Shown in pieces: positions 8,382 to 18,892 of a DNA stretch of 64,000 nucleotides (its first letter is position 1; each line of letters starts with the position of its first letter). The DNA is from Mycolicibacterium mucogenicum DSM 44124. GTDB lineage: Bacteria; Actinomycetota; Actinomycetes; Mycobacteriales; Mycobacteriaceae. A program made the position numbers and the translations under genes. Where the stretch lies: assembly GCF_005670685.2 (NCBI RefSeq), contig NZ_CP062008.1:2480001-2544000 (forward strand). The letters run 5' to 3'. The notes beneath the pieces are model-generated. The model was given only the letters and a program-made list of their open reading frames with translations, had not been told where the DNA came from and ran no database searches.

Positions 8382-8400
8382 ACTCCTGAGAGGAACCGAC

Positions 8401-8874
8401 ATGACCGTCATCACCCGCGAATACCCGACCGACGTCGTCGTCCGCACCGTGCCTCGGCGTTCAGATGTGAATCGGCACCGCCAGGCCCGGCTGCGGCCGG
8501 CCGGCTCTCGTCCCGCGGGCGCGGCCTTCCGCCACCGGGGCACCGGTGTCCTGACCTCCCGCGCCTCGCACCGCCGCAACCCGATCACGCCGTTGACCAC
8601 GGTGCTGCTGGCCCTCGTCGCGGCCGGGATCACGGTGTGGCTGGGTCTGGTCGCGCAGTTCGGTGAAGCTGTCCAGCCGACGTCTTCGGCAGCATCGGTG
8701 CCCGCGCAGCTCGCGGTGGTCCGGGTGCAGACCGGGGAGTCGATCCAGCAGGTCGCCCGGCGGGTGGCGCCCGATGCGCCGGTCAGCGCCGTCGTCGACC
8801 GCATCAAGGAACTGAACAAGCTGCCGTCGGTGGCCCTGAATGCCGGGCAGACGCTGATCGCGCCGGTCGGCTGA
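8401..8874 (+). CDS. chiZ: LysM-domain membrane protein, ChiZ/Rv2719c-like
   Basis: The 157-residue protein starts at the ATG after GAGAGG. A basic cytoplasmic N-terminal half (rich in Arg, about residues 1-60) precedes one membrane helix ([20 protein letters not shown], about 64-85). A C-terminal LysM peptidoglycan-binding domain follows ([17 protein letters not shown] to [10 protein letters not shown], about 107-155). By architecture and place between lexA and nrdR it corresponds to Rv2719c (ChiZ), described as a damage-induced protein that blocks division and affects cell-wall hydrolysis. Its leader carries both a RecA-independent damage promoter and LexA-like sites. The hydrolase activity itself is not evident from the sequence. 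Confidence 0.8.
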   Translation: MTVITREYPTDVVVRTVPRRSDVNRHRQARLRPAGSRPAGAAFRHRGTGVLTSRASHRRNPITPLTTVLLALVAAGITVWLGLVAQFGEAVQPTSSAASVPAQLAVVRVQTGESIQQVARRVAPDAPVSAVVDRIKELNKLPSVALNAGQTLIAPVG

Positions 8875-8932
8875 GGACGGCCCGTGCGCACCTCGATCGG
8901 CACGGCGCCCGGCCGCGTCCGAGCGGCACGGG

Positions 8933-8958
8933 TAGGCTCGAGACCGTTCGAAACGGTC
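8933..8958 (+). promoter_or_regulatory. nrdR -10 element and adjacent inverted repeat
   Basis: A TAGGCT -10-like hexamer (8933-8938) is followed by a perfect inverted repeat GACCGTT-CGA-AACGGTC (8942-8958), at or just after the expected transcription start. It does not match the NrdR box consensus. It could be an operator or a leader hairpin. Confidence 0.45.
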
Positions 8959-8985
8959 GATTGTCGGTGCGGCGAAGGAGCGGTG

Positions 8986-9450
8986 ATGCACTGTCCGTTC
9001 TGCCGGCATCCGAACTCGCGTGTGGTCGATTCACGAGAAGCTGATGAAGGGCAGGCGATTCGGCGTCGCCGGTCATGCCCGGAATGCGGCCGCCGGTTCA
9101 CCACGGTGGAGACCGCAGTCGTTGCGGTGGTCAAACGTAGCGGCGTCACCGAACCGTTCAGCCGGGACAAGGTGATCAAGGGCGTACGGCGCGCCTGCCA
9201 GGGGCGGCAGGTCGACGACGATGCCCTGAACCTGTTGGCACAGAAGGTCGAAGATGCGGTGCGGGCCACCGGATCTCCCGAAGTGCCCAGCCATGAGGTC
9301 GGGTTGGCGATCCTCGGTCCTCTGCGTGACCTCGATGAGGTCGCCTATCTGCGGTTCGCCTCGGTGTACCGCTCATTCTCGTCCGCTGAGGACTTCGAAC
9401 GCGAAATCGAGGCGCTGCGCGCGCACCGCGGCGTCACGTCGTCGGGCTGA
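8986..9450 (+). CDS. nrdR: Transcriptional repressor NrdR
   Basis: NrdR senses ATP/dATP and represses ribonucleotide reductase genes. The 154 residues are standard length. The N-terminal zinc ribbon uses Cys3, Cys6, Cys31 and Cys34 (MHCPFC, CPEC). The ATP-cone domain starts around [21 protein letters not shown] (about 49-70) and runs to the [11 protein letters not shown] segment. The start is fixed by the invariant MHCPFC N-terminus and the GAAGGAG ribosome site. It is expressed as a single gene downstream of the LysM gene, linking DNA-damage response and dNTP supply. Confidence 0.96.
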   Translation: MHCPFCRHPNSRVVDSREADEGQAIRRRRSCPECGRRFTTVETAVVAVVKRSGVTEPFSRDKVIKGVRRACQGRQVDDDALNLLAQKVEDAVRATGSPEVPSHEVGLAILGPLRDLDEVAYLRFASVYRSFSSAEDFEREIEALRAHRGVTSSG

Positions 9451-9457
9451 ACGGCCG

Positions 9458-10480
9458 CTAGGTCGCGCTGCGTTCGTCGGTCTCCATCGCGTCGAACACC
9501 GCGGCTTTCATATCGACCGAGGCGTCCATCGTCTTTGTTGTGACGCCGGCCTGAAGAAGGCCGCGCAGCGCGTCACGGTCGTAGACCGACGGCGCGGTCG
9601 TGTCGATGAAGTCCTCGATGAGTTTCACGAACCGATCGGGATCGTCGTGAAATGGAAAATGTCCTGAGTTGTCGAAGAACTCGAGCCGGGAACCCGGCAT
9701 CGCGGCGTGGGCCAGTTCGCCATGCGCGGCCGGGATGACGGCATCCTGGGTGCCCCAAACCAATTGCACCGGAATGGCTTCGGTCAAATAACATCGGTCC
9801 AGCATCGTCACCACCTGGCCGCGCCAGTCGACAACGGCACGCAGGGTCCGCGCGAAGGCAGACGAGGCCTTGGGCTCGGGCAGGTCGTTGAGGATCCGCA
9901 GCATGTTCGGCAGGTCGTGTCCCAGACCGGTCGACCCGAGGAGCGCGCCACCGAGACGCCCGGCGAACTGAAGCGCCGGGAGTACCAACGGGATTCGCAA
10001 CAGTGCCAGCGCTTCGGTGCCCAACGGCAGCGCCGCGAGCCGCAGCGCGATGTTCACGTCGCGGGTGACGCCACCGGCGCCGACCAGCACCAGGCGCTCG
10101 ACCAATTGCGGGAACTGGTAGGCGAACTGCATGGCCACGCCGCCGCCCAGCGAATGGCCGACGACCGTCACGCGTTCGATGTCCAGCACGCTGAGCAGGT
10201 CCCGCATGCCGTTGGCGTACGCCGCCACCGAGTAGTCGGCGCGCGGCTTGTCGGACTGGCCGTGGCCGAGCAGGTCCGGAGCGATGACGGTGAATCGCTG
10301 GGCGAGGCGCGTCTGCACGGTTTCCCACGTGGTGGAGTTGTCGCCGATGCCGTGGATCAGCAGGATCGCCGGCCCGGAACCTGCTATCCGGAAGGCTCGC
10401 CGGTAGCCGTGGATGGTGCGGTACTCCAGCCGCGGCGTCACGTCACGCACCGAGTGCAGGTTGGGCTTCCCGTCGGACAT
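9458..10480 (-). CDS. Alpha/beta hydrolase (Rv2715-like)
   Basis: A soluble alpha/beta-hydrolase of 340 residues. The oxyanion segment HGIGDNSTTW is at about 43-52, the nucleophile Ser110 in VVGHSLGGG, the acid probably the Asp in VWGTQDAVIP, and the base His274 in NSGHFPFHDDP. No signal peptide is seen. The ATG follows GGAAGGAG. It lies downstream of the PAC2 gene on the same strand (45-bp gap) and is probably co-transcribed. Substrate unknown; the closest architecture is that of meta-cleavage-product hydrolases and esterases. Confidence 0.85.
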   Translation of the reverse strand: MSDGKPNLHSVRDVTPRLEYRTIHGYRRAFRIAGSGPAILLIHGIGDNSTTWETVQTRLAQRFTVIAPDLLGHGQSDKPRADYSVAAYANGMRDLLSVLDIERVTVVGHSLGGGVAMQFAYQFPQLVERLVLVGAGGVTRDVNIALRLAALPLGTEALALLRIPLVLPALQFAGRLGGALLGSTGLGHDLPNMLRILNDLPEPKASSAFARTLRAVVDWRGQVVTMLDRCYLTEAIPVQLVWGTQDAVIPAAHGELAHAAMPGSRLEFFDNSGHFPFHDDPDRFVKLIEDFIDTTAPSVYDRDALRGLLQAGVTTKTMDASVDMKAAVFDAMETDERSAT

Positions 10481-10524
10481 CGTCCCAGCTCCTTCCCATC
10501 GTGTCGGCCAAGCCGACCGCGTGG

Positions 10525-11556
10525 TCAGTCGCCGACAGTGCCGTCGTCGCCGGCCTGGGGATCGGAGAACCCATCGCCGGACTGTTCGGCGAGGAACTGC
10601 TCGAACTGTGCGCCGAGCTCGTCGCCGCTGGGTAGTTCCTCGTCACGTGCCAGCAACGACCGATTTTCCTGAGCAGCGACGAACGAATCGTACTGTTGTT
10701 CCAGTGCACTGACCACTTGAGCGACTTCGGCGCTGGCCTCCACCTGCTCGCTGATCTTGGTGTACACCTCGGCGCCCGCCTCGGACAGCTCGTGCAGCGG
10801 AATCTGCAGCGACGCGATCCGGGAGACCTCACCCAGCAACGCCTCCGCGGCGGGCGGATACGCGGTCTGCGCCAGGTAGTGCGGCACGTGCACGGTGAAG
10901 CCCAGGGCTTCGTGGCCGTGCTGAATCAGCCTGTACTCCAACAGGTTCGACACACTGGCCGGAACCTGCACCTCGCCCACCCACGGCGTGTGATCGGCGA
11001 TCAGTTCCTTGTTGCCGGCGTGTGCGGTCATGGTGACGGGGCGGGTGTGCGGGACCGCCATCGGGATGGCACCCAGCCCGATGACCTGCCGGACCCCGAG
11101 CCGCTCGGAGAGCAGCCGCACCGCGGTGATGAAACGTTCCCAGCGCAGGTCCGGCTCCATGCCGGCCAGCAGCAGGAACGGCGTCCCGGCGGTGTCGTGC
11201 AGCGCGTACAGGTTCAGCTCGGGATCGTCGTACTTGGTGAAGTGATCGGTCGTGAACGTCATCAGCGGCCGGCGCGACCGGTAATCGAGCAGTTCGTCGA
11301 TGGCGAACGACGCGACCAGTTCGGTGTCCAGCGTGTTTTTCAGGTGCTCGGCGGCCAGGCGGATGGCGTGGCCGGCATCGGAGAAGCCTTCGAGGGCGTG
11401 CACCATCACCGGTCCGCGGCCGTCGGCGGCCGACAGCTGGGGCGCGGGGAACTCCAGCTCGTACATGCCGCTCTGCTCGGGCTGATACTGCTGGCCCGGG
11501 CTGTCGTCGGGCCGCTGGCCGCTCGCGTCGGGCGCGTTCCCGTCGTGCTCGCTCAC
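10525..11556 (-). CDS. PAC2-family protein (Rv2714-like)
   Basis: The 343-residue protein belongs to the PAC2 (proteasome assembly chaperone-like) family, conserved in actinobacteria and structurally solved for Rv2714, with no firm function. Recognisable segments are the MVHALEGFSDAGHAIRLA start of the fold (about 50-67), LLLAGMEPDLRWERF, and the VIGLGAIPMAVPHTRP stretch. An acidic, Gln/Asp-rich N-terminus and a disordered acidic tail flank the domain. The GTG start was chosen because AAGGAG lies 7 nt upstream; the in-frame codon farther upstream has no ribosome site. It heads the two-gene unit with the hydrolase. Confidence 0.85.
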   Translation of the reverse strand: MSEHDGNAPDASGQRPDDSPGQQYQPEQSGMYELEFPAPQLSAADGRGPVMVHALEGFSDAGHAIRLAAEHLKNTLDTELVASFAIDELLDYRSRRPLMTFTTDHFTKYDDPELNLYALHDTAGTPFLLLAGMEPDLRWERFITAVRLLSERLGVRQVIGLGAIPMAVPHTRPVTMTAHAGNKELIADHTPWVGEVQVPASVSNLLEYRLIQHGHEALGFTVHVPHYLAQTAYPPAAEALLGEVSRIASLQIPLHELSEAGAEVYTKISEQVEASAEVAQVVSALEQQYDSFVAAQENRSLLARDEELPSGDELGAQFEQFLAEQSGDGFSDPQAGDDGTVGD

Positions 11557-11708
11557 CTTCACACTCCTTGCCGTCCTGCGTGCCACACCTCGCCGGATGT
11601 GTCTCTTACAAGTGTCGCGCATTCTTGTGTTGTTCCCGGTGTCGGGCCGCAGTACGCATGGTGCACCAGGTGCTGCTCGTGCAGTTGGTATCGGGCAAGA
11701 TCGGACAG

Positions 11709-12509
11709 ATGCTGGGCACCCGATTGGCCGTGAGCGCGTGCGTCGCGCTGCTGGCCACTGCGTGCAGCCCGCCCACGATCAAAGCCGATCCCCGTGGTGG
11801 GGACGCCGGCACGGTCGCCGCGGGTGCGGCAGCGGTCCCGGGGCCCCGTCCCGATCCGCGCGTCGGAGCGGTGTTCCTGGGCAGCGATTCGGTGCACACC
11901 TGCAGTGGCGCGGTGCTCGATTCGCTCGCCGGGAATCTGATCATCACGGCCGCACACTGCCTGGATGCGTCGTTCGACGCGACATTCGCGCCCGGTTACC
12001 GCGGCGGTGTCCCCGGCGACTTCTGGCACATCGACGCGGTGTACCTGGATCCGCGCTGGGTGCGTGGCCAGGACCCGGCCGCCGACTTCGCGATCGCCCG
12101 GGTGAGCCACGGCGGCGCGGCCACGACCGAGACGCTGGAACATCGCGCCGGCGGCGGCTTCGTGCTCGGCACCGCGCCGGGCCCGGATGTTCCGATCACG
12201 GTGACGGGATACCCGCTGGGCGACGGCGGGGGCCAGGTCAGCTGTAGCGGGCCGACGTCACGCCCCGACCGCGGGTTCCCGGCGCTGCGCTGCCCGGGAT
12301 TGGTGGACGGCACCAGCGGCTCGCCGTGGGTGTCTGCGGCCGAGGTCAGGGGAGTGGTCGGCGGCTTGCAGGGCGGTGGCTGCAGCGGCAACGACCTGTC
12401 GTACTCGTCGCCCTTCGATGTGCAGATCCAGGTGCTCTATCAGCGGGCCCAGGAGGGCGGACCCGCCGACCGTGCCACGGGCGCCCCCGACGACGGCTGC
12501 AGCAGCTAG
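11709..12509 (+). CDS. Trypsin-like serine protease, putative lipoprotein
   Basis: The protein has 266 residues from an ATG that gives a short lipoprotein signal ([19 protein letters not shown]; Cys19 the likely lipid site). The ribosome site is weak and an ATG at 11658 is an alternative start. The chymotrypsin-fold triad is visible: His in TAAHC (about residue 82), Asp in AADFAIARV, Ser in [15 protein letters not shown] strand supplies a cysteine that may pair with the TAAHC cysteine, as in trypsin. It should be a cell-envelope endopeptidase. It ends in a CTAG shared with the convergent sthA gene, a 4-bp tail-to-tail overlap. Confidence 0.8.
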   Translation: MLGTRLAVSACVALLATACSPPTIKADPRGGDAGTVAAGAAAVPGPRPDPRVGAVFLGSDSVHTCSGAVLDSLAGNLIITAAHCLDASFDATFAPGYRGGVPGDFWHIDAVYLDPRWVRGQDPAADFAIARVSHGGAATTETLEHRAGGGFVLGTAPGPDVPITVTGYPLGDGGGQVSCSGPTSRPDRGFPALRCPGLVDGTSGSPWVSAAEVRGVVGGLQGGGCSGNDLSYSSPFDVQIQVLYQRAQEGGPADRATGAPDDGCSS

Positions 12510-13921
12510 ACCTTGAACTGGTTCAGCGCCCGCAGCTTGTTCATCACGTCGAGCGCGGCGACCTTGTAGGCCTCGGAGAAGGTCGGGTAGTTGAAGACGG
12601 CGTCGACCAGGTACTCGACGGTCCCGCCGCAGCCCATCACGGCCTGGCCGATGTGGACGAGTTCGGTGGCGTTGGAGCCGAAGATGTGCACGCCGAGCAG
12701 CGTGAGGTCCTCGGTGGACACCAGGAGTTTGAGCATTCCGTACGAGTCGCCGGCGATCTGTCCGCGGGCCAGTTCCCGGTAGCGCGACACCCCGACCTCG
12801 TACGGAACCGCGCTGTCGGTGAGATCGACTTCGGTGGCGCCGACGTACGACACCTCGGGAATCGAGTAGATGCCGATCGGCTGCAGGTCGGTCATGCCCT
12901 TACAGGGCTCGCCGAAGGCGTGGTACCCCGCCAGCCGGCCCTGGTCCATCGAGGTCGCGGCCAGTGCCGGGAAGCCGATGACGTCGCCGACGGCGTAGAT
13001 GTGGTCGACCTTGGTCTGGTAGTTGTCGTCGACGAAAATCCTTCCGCGACTGTCGATCTCGAGCCCGGCCTGGGCGACGTCGAGGTGCTCGGTCTGCCCC
13101 TGCCGGCCGGCCGAGTACATCACCGTCTCGGCGGGGATCTGCTTGCCGCTGGCGAGCGTGGTCAAGGTTCCGGCGGGACCCACGTCCACCGCGGTCACCT
13201 CTTCGCCGAAGCGGAACGTCACCGCGAGGTCGCGCAGGTGGAATTTGAGGGACTCGATGATCTCGGAATCGCAGAAGTCCAGCATCGTCGGGCGCTTCTC
13301 GATCACGGTCACCTTGGTGCCGAGTGCGGCGAACATGGACGCGTACTCGATACCGATGACGCCCGCGCCAACCACCACCATCGACTGCGGCAGACTCTTG
13401 AGGTCCAGGATCCCGTCGGAGTCCAGGACACGTTCTTCGTCGAACTTCACCCCGGCCGGCCGCACGGGCTTGGTACCGGTGGCGATGACGACATACCGCG
13501 CGCGGATGTTGACGTTCTCGTCGCGGGTGGGGTCCTCGATGACCAGGGTGTGCGGGTCGAGGAAGCGGCCGTGCCCTTCGAACAGCTCGACCCCGTTGCG
13601 CAGGAGCTGGTTACGGACCACGTCCTGTTCCCGGCCGATGACGTGCGTGGTGCGGCGCAGCAGATCGGCAGGGGTGATCCGTTCCTTCACCCGGTAACTG
13701 GAGCCGTACAGTTCGCGCTGGCTCATCCCCGTGAGGTAGACGACCGCCTCACGCAACGTCTTGGACGGGATGGTCCCGGTGTTCACGCAGACGCCGCCGA
13801 GCATGCGTCCACGCTCGATGACTGCGACGGATTTTCCCAGCTTGGCGGCGGCGATCGCGGCCTTCTGCCCACCGGGGCCGGATCCGATGACGACGAGGTC
13901 GAACTCCTGCGTGGAACCCAT
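12506..13921 (-). CDS. sthA: Soluble pyridine nucleotide transhydrogenase SthA
   Basis: An FAD-dependent enzyme of 471 residues that moves electrons between NADPH and NAD+. It belongs to the dihydrolipoamide dehydrogenase-like group. The Rossmann FAD motif is [13 protein letters not shown] (about 9-21). The redox-region sequence is [17 protein letters not shown], in which Thr replaces the second redox Cys, as in SthA rather than true disulfide reductases. The NAD(P) motif is [17 protein letters not shown]; the second FAD segment [11 protein letters not shown] and a C-terminal dimerisation domain follow. The start is the ATG preceding [11 protein letters not shown]. It is convergent with the protease gene and divergent from DUF4192. 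Confidence 0.93.
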   Translation of the reverse strand: MGSTQEFDLVVIGSGPGGQKAAIAAAKLGKSVAVIERGRMLGGVCVNTGTIPSKTLREAVVYLTGMSQRELYGSSYRVKERITPADLLRRTTHVIGREQDVVRNQLLRNGVELFEGHGRFLDPHTLVIEDPTRDENVNIRARYVVIATGTKPVRPAGVKFDEERVLDSDGILDLKSLPQSMVVVGAGVIGIEYASMFAALGTKVTVIEKRPTMLDFCDSEIIESLKFHLRDLAVTFRFGEEVTAVDVGPAGTLTTLASGKQIPAETVMYSAGRQGQTEHLDVAQAGLEIDSRGRIFVDDNYQTKVDHIYAVGDVIGFPALAATSMDQGRLAGYHAFGEPCKGMTDLQPIGIYSIPEVSYVGATEVDLTDSAVPYEVGVSRYRELARGQIAGDSYGMLKLLVSTEDLTLLGVHIFGSNATELVHIGQAVMGCGGTVEYLVDAVFNYPTFSEAYKVAALDVMNKLRALNQFKV

Positions 13922-14091
13922 GACAGCCAGGTTGGCACGGCGCGGGTGATCACGCAGCCCGATCACCGGCGAACTTTGCGGAAACACCTCGAGTGGGGCC
14001 CGTTATCCACAGATCCGAGTTCATCCACAGACCCGCCCGCCCACTGCGTCGGCCGCCGATTCCTGACGGACCGTGCTGCCACCTTCAGGCC

Positions 14092-15156
14092 ATGACAACT
14101 TTCAGCTCATTCGATTTTCAACTGAACCGGCCCGGCGCACTGATCGCGGCAGTGCCCGCGGTCCTGGGGTTCGCGCCGGAGAAGTCACTGGTCCTCGTCA
14201 CCATCATCGGCGGCGAGATGGGCGCGGTCCTGCGCGTGGACCTCTCGGAAGGATTCTTCGAGGCCTTGCCCGACGCCCTCGGCCATCTCGCGGACATGGC
14301 TGCCGCGGCGGATGCGGACGCGGCCATCGGGGTGATCGTCGACGAACACAGCGTCGACTGCCCGATGTGCGCGGACATGTACCGCGACGTCAGCGACGAA
14401 CTCGAGGAGGCGCTGGCCGACCACGGCATCGAGCTGTTCGCGGTGCACGTCGTCGACCGGGTGGCGGCTGGTGGCCGGTGGCAGTGCGCCGACGGCTGCG
14501 GGAACGCCGGCGTTGTCGAGGACCCCGAATCGTCGCCCGTCACCATGGCCGCGGTGCTCGACGGCCGGCGTCTCTACGCCCGGCGCGCGGACCTCGTCGA
14601 GGTCGTCGCCGTCACCGACGCCCGGCGTGCCGAAGCGTTGCGGCCGGCGATCGAAAAGCGTGCTGCCGCAGTGGATTACCGTGGCCGCCCCGACGCCGAG
14701 GCGCGCGCCGATATCGAGCACGCGGTGGCGTGTGCGACCGGGTCTCCGGACGGCTCGCCCTTACCCGACGACGACGCGGTGCGCCTGGCGTGTGCGGTGA
14801 CGGATTCGCGGGTGCGGGACACGCTGTACGCCTTGGCGGTCGGTGAGCGCGCGGCCGCGGCCGAGTCGGTCTGGGCCTCGCTGACCCGCACCCTGCCCGC
14901 GCCGTGGCGGGTGGAGGCGTTGGTGTTGCTCGCGTTCAGCGCGTATGCCCGTGGCGACGGACCGCTCGCCGGGGTGGCATTGCAGGCCGCGCTGGACGTC
15001 GACAGCGGGCACCGGATGGCGGGCATGCTCGATGCCGCGCTGCAATCCGGCATGAGGCCGGACCGGATTCGCGAGTTGGCGCTGACGGGCTACAAGCTGG
15101 CCGAGCGTCTCGGCGTGCAGATGCCGCCACGCCGCATCTTCGGCAGGTCGGCGTGA
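14092..15156 (+). CDS. DUF4192-domain protein
   Basis: The 354-residue protein matches the actinobacterial DUF4192 family: it begins with LNRPGALIAAVPAVLGFAP and KSLVLVTI, and its last third contains WRVEALVLLAFSAYARGDG and alpha-helical repeats. There is no signal peptide or membrane helix. The predicted fold is mixed and the function unknown. The ATG follows a short untranslated segment with no strong ribosome site. It corresponds in position to Rv2712c, between sthA and ideR, and ends 18 bp from the convergent ideR stop. Confidence 0.8.
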   Translation: MTTFSSFDFQLNRPGALIAAVPAVLGFAPEKSLVLVTIIGGEMGAVLRVDLSEGFFEALPDALGHLADMAAAADADAAIGVIVDEHSVDCPMCADMYRDVSDELEEALADHGIELFAVHVVDRVAAGGRWQCADGCGNAGVVEDPESSPVTMAAVLDGRRLYARRADLVEVVAVTDARRAEALRPAIEKRAAAVDYRGRPDAEARADIEHAVACATGSPDGSPLPDDDAVRLACAVTDSRVRDTLYALAVGERAAAAESVWASLTRTLPAPWRVEALVLLAFSAYARGDGPLAGVALQAALDVDSGHRMAGMLDAALQSGMRPDRIRELALTGYKLAERLGVQMPPRRIFGRSA

Positions 15157-15174
15157 GCCTCGTGGGCGCCCGGG

Positions 15175-15864
15175 TCAGACCTTCTCGACGCGGACGGCGT
15201 GCGCCATGTGATGGGGCAACTCGACCTGTTCGTGGCCGGGGATGACGATCAGGACGCTGCCCTGGTCGGTGGCCTGCACCGTGACACGCGCGTTCGGCAC
15301 GACGCCGGCGTCCTTGAGCCGGGCGATCAGCTCGGTGTCGCCCTGGACGTGTTCGGTCAGCTGGCGCACCCGGACCGCGACCGGGAATCCGGTGGGCAGC
15401 TCGGTGAGCCGGACGAGGCTGACGTCGGTGTCGCCGGCCGAGCTGACGCCGAGTTCGGCGAGGCCGGGGATCGGGTTACCGAACGGGGACGTGGTCGGGT
15501 TGTCGAGCACCTGGACCAGTCGGCGTTCGACGTCCTCGCTCATCACGTGTTCCCAGCGGCACGCCTCGGCGTGGACTTCCTCCCACGGCAGGCCGATCAC
15601 ATCGACCAGCAGGCGCTCGGCAAGCCGGTGCTTGCGCATCACCGACACCGCCAGCGCGCGGCCCTTGTCGGTCAGTTCCAGGTGGCGATCACCGGCGACG
15701 TGCAGCAGCCCGTCGCGCTCCATGCGCGACACCGTCTGGCTGACGGTGGGGCCGCTCTGCTCGAGTCGTTCGGCAATGCGCGCACGCAGCGGCACCACGC
15801 CCTCTTCTTCGAGGTCGTAGATCGTCCGCAGGTACATCTCGGTCGTATCGATCAGATCGTTCAT
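15175..15864 (-). CDS. ideR: Iron-dependent repressor IdeR
   Basis: IdeR is a DtxR-family Fe(II)-dependent regulator of siderophore and iron-storage genes. The protein has 229 residues. The N-terminal HTH is followed by the metal-binding dimer domain and an SH3-like C-terminal domain. Predicted ligands are present: Met10, Cys102, Glu105 and His106 (EACRWEHVM), and His79 of MRKHRLAER. The ATG lies after GGAGG. The gene follows sigB on the same strand, as in other mycobacteria, but a strong terminator in the 185-bp gap suggests largely separate transcription. Confidence 0.96.
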   Translation of the reverse strand: MNDLIDTTEMYLRTIYDLEEEGVVPLRARIAERLEQSGPTVSQTVSRMERDGLLHVAGDRHLELTDKGRALAVSVMRKHRLAERLLVDVIGLPWEEVHAEACRWEHVMSEDVERRLVQVLDNPTTSPFGNPIPGLAELGVSSAGDTDVSLVRLTELPTGFPVAVRVRQLTEHVQGDTELIARLKDAGVVPNARVTVQATDQGSVLIVIPGHEQVELPHHMAHAVRVEKV

Positions 15865-15993
15865 GCCAAATTCCTCCAGGCCTCCGCCGGTGCCCAGCTT
15901 ACCGGTTTGGCCGGGTCAACAGGCATCCACCACGGCCGATCGACGCTGTGATTCCTCCGGCGGGCGACGGCGGGCAGACCGGCCGGAAAAAAC

Positions 15994-16022
15994 GGTGCCC
16001 GCCGGGTATTCCGGCGGGCACC
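15994..16022 (-). terminator. Intrinsic terminator after sigB
   Basis: A perfect 12-bp GC stem (GGTGCCCGCCGG with its complement) with a 5-nt loop is followed on the minus strand by six Ts. This is a textbook intrinsic terminator, unusual for mycobacteria, directly after the sigB stop. Confidence 0.9.
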
Positions 16023-16049
16023 AGGGTGTGCAGTTGTGGGTGGCGGCGA

Positions 16050-17009
<960 letters not shown>

Positions 17010-17052
17010 TTGCGGCCTCCTGCTCGTGCTCAGCTCGAACTGTCACTTGCTT

Positions 17053-17080
17053 CAACGCCGCAGCGGCAGGAGAAGTTCCC
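17053..17080 (-). promoter_or_regulatory. ECF-type (SigE/SigH) promoter of sigB
   Basis: On the minus strand GGGAAC is followed after 18 nt by GTTG (CGTTGA), the -35/-10 pattern of SigE/SigH-dependent mycobacterial promoters, about 45 bp before the sigB start. Control of sigB by SigE and SigH is established in M. tuberculosis. Confidence 0.8.
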
Positions 17081-17175
17081 GAGGCGCTCTCGACTCATGG
17101 CCTCTGACCAGCGGTTTTCCCGGGTCGACCTGAGAATGTCCTTAGAAAGGAGAAAGAAGGAAACTCAGGTAGAGG

Positions 17176-17553
17176 TCAAGACTCGATATCGCCGTCGATG
17201 ACCGGGTGCCGGTCCTCGATCGCCGGCCGCTCGGCGGTCGGGAACATGGGCGCACGGCGGACCGCGTCGTAGCGGCGCGGTTCCTGCGCGGAGCGCGGCG
17301 GGCGGTCATTGGCGATGAGTACCGCGATCCACGGCAGGGGAATGGATGCGATGAGGATCGCCAGCGAGATCAGGCCGTTGTGCCAGATGCTGTAGGCGAG
17401 GGCTGCCAGCAACAGCGCCGGCACGCGGAACGACATGATGGTCAGGTAGCGGCGGACGCGGGCGCGGTGCTGCTCTTCGTAGGCGGGTGCTGCGCGAGTG
17501 ATGAGGACCGGCCGACCGTCGTCGTCGAAACTCAGCTCTTGGCCGTGTTTCAT
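17176..17553 (-). CDS. DUF3099 membrane protein
   Basis: A small integral membrane protein of 125 residues with two close hydrophobic helices (MSFRVPALLLAALAYSIW and GLISLAILIASIPLPWIAVLIA, about 41-80). A cytoplasmic N-terminus begins with GQELSFDDDGRPVLITRAAPAY, and the tail is basic/Pro-rich. The RPVLITRA segment and the paired helices are typical of DUF3099. The ATG chosen has AAGG directly before it and is probably weakly initiated; an ATG 6 codons upstream is possible. Function unknown. It lies upstream of sigB. Confidence 0.75.
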   Translation of the reverse strand: MKHGQELSFDDDGRPVLITRAAPAYEEQHRARVRRYLTIMSFRVPALLLAALAYSIWHNGLISLAILIASIPLPWIAVLIANDRPPRSAQEPRRYDAVRRAPMFPTAERPAIEDRHPVIDGDIES

Positions 17554-17620
17554 CCTTCTACTGTCCCACATCTGACTCAGTGCCGCCGCGACCGGTTCGG
17601 GTGGAGTGCACAATGAGTGC

Positions 17621-17857
17621 ATGCAGACCGACACCCTCGAACGCACCGATTCCGATGAACAGGTCGACGACGGTACGGACGACGACCGACCTAAGCATTT
17701 CCACTACGTCAAGAAGGACAAGATCGCCGAGAGCGCTGTCATGGGCACTCATGTCGTCGCCCTGTGCGGCGAGGTCTTTCCGGTGACGAAGTCACCCAAG
17801 CCCGGTTCGCCGGTGTGCCCCGATTGCAAGCGCATCTACGAACAGATGAAGAAGTAG
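17621..17857 (+). CDS. DUF3039 small zinc-ribbon-like protein
   Basis: The 78-residue cytoplasmic protein belongs to the highly conserved actinobacterial DUF3039 family. An acidic N-terminus is followed by HFHYVKKDKIAESAVMG and then ALCGEVF and PVCPDCKRIYEQMKK. Three cysteines (one in ALCG, two in CPDC) plus a histidine could bind zinc. The ATG is chosen after the GTGGAG site; a GTG five codons upstream is also in frame. It is divergent from the DUF3099 gene. Function unknown. Confidence 0.85.
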   Translation: MQTDTLERTDSDEQVDDGTDDDRPKHFHYVKKDKIAESAVMGTHVVALCGEVFPVTKSPKPGSPVCPDCKRIYEQMKK

Positions 17858-17866
17858 TCCAGCAGG

Positions 17867-18829
17867 TCAGGCCGGCGGCTCTGCCGGCTCGGCGGGCTGA
17901 TCGCCCGTGAGGGTCTCGGCCTTTTCTTCGAGCCATTCGCGCAGGCGTCGGGCATGGGTGTCCGGCGCCGGCCATTCCTCCTGGATCGCGGCGTTGAGTT
18001 CAGCGCCGAGCATGATCGCGAAGCCCAGCGCGAATGCGAACAGCAGGAACGCGATCGGCGTCGCCAGGGCGCCGTACGTGTAGCCGGTCTCGGTGATCCA
18101 GGTGAGGTAGAACCGCAGTCCCACCGTCGCCACCACGAAGACCACCGTGGCCAGGACGGCGCCGAACAGCAACCGGTGGGTCGGCAGCGGCTTGGGCAGC
18201 GACACCCGGTAGAGCACCGTCACGGCCAACACGATGCCCAGCAGCAGCACCGGCCAGTACCCGTACTTCATCGCGTTGGACCAGGTCTGGGGGATGTGCT
18301 GGGCGATCTTCATCGGTCCGATGGCGGCCACCGGAGCAGTCGCGATCACGAACAGCAGCATCACCAGGTACAGCCCGAGGGCGTAGAACCGCTGCCGCAC
18401 CGGATGGCGCAGCGGTGTCTGGTCGTGTGCCTCGACGACCGCGTCCACGAAGGCCGAGATCGCCGATGAGCCCGCCCACAGCGAGATGACGAACCCGAGG
18501 GACACCACCTCGCCGCGGGCGCCGACCGCGATATCGCGCACGGTCGGCTGGATGATCTCGTTGATCACGTTCGGCGAGAAGAAGTTCTTCGCCGTCCCGA
18601 TCAGCTGCTCCTGGATCATCGGAAGGGTCTCGGGACCGAACAACGGTGCCACGTACGCCAAGCTGCCCAACATCCCGAGCAGTAGTGGCGGAAGTGACAA
18701 CGCCGACCAGAACGCCGCCTGCGCCGACTCCGAGAAGATCGAGTCGTCCCAGCTTTTCGCCAGTGCGCGACGGATTACCCGTAACACGTGATGACGTGTC
18801 GGCTTGATCGGAGAAGTCTGGTCGTTCAT
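17867..18829 (-). CDS. YihY/BrkB-family membrane protein
   Basis: The 320-residue inner-membrane protein has six predicted helices: about 36-60, 107-130, 149-175, 195-215, 222-245 and 257-282. The YihY signature FWSALSLPPLLLGMLGSL and WAGSSAISAFVDAV segments are present. The charged C-terminal tail (LREWLEEKAETL) is cytoplasmic. The family was once called ribonuclease BN or virulence factor BrkB, but its true role is unresolved; an exporter function has been proposed. It ends 9 bp from the convergent DUF3039 stop and corresponds in place to Rv2707. Confidence 0.85.
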   Translation of the reverse strand: MNDQTSPIKPTRHHVLRVIRRALAKSWDDSIFSESAQAAFWSALSLPPLLLGMLGSLAYVAPLFGPETLPMIQEQLIGTAKNFFSPNVINEIIQPTVRDIAVGARGEVVSLGFVISLWAGSSAISAFVDAVVEAHDQTPLRHPVRQRFYALGLYLVMLLFVIATAPVAAIGPMKIAQHIPQTWSNAMKYGYWPVLLLGIVLAVTVLYRVSLPKPLPTHRLLFGAVLATVVFVVATVGLRFYLTWITETGYTYGALATPIAFLLFAFALGFAIMLGAELNAAIQEEWPAPDTHARRLREWLEEKAETLTGDQPAEPAEPPA

Positions 18830-18892
18830 GACCAGACCAGCATTACCGAAGAGACCCCATCAGGACCGTATTTGAGGTGACCGGCGGGTCAC

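Noticed and set aside
8942..8958. Inverted repeat before nrdR considered as an NrdR box or LexA box
   Set aside because: The arms GACCGTT/AACGGTC match neither the NrdR consensus (ACACWATATWTTGTGT type) nor the LexA spacing; kept only as an unnamed inverted repeat.
12326..14095. A 589-codon plus-strand frame opposite sthA
   Set aside because: Antisense shadow of sthA; translation is low complexity with no recognisable motif.
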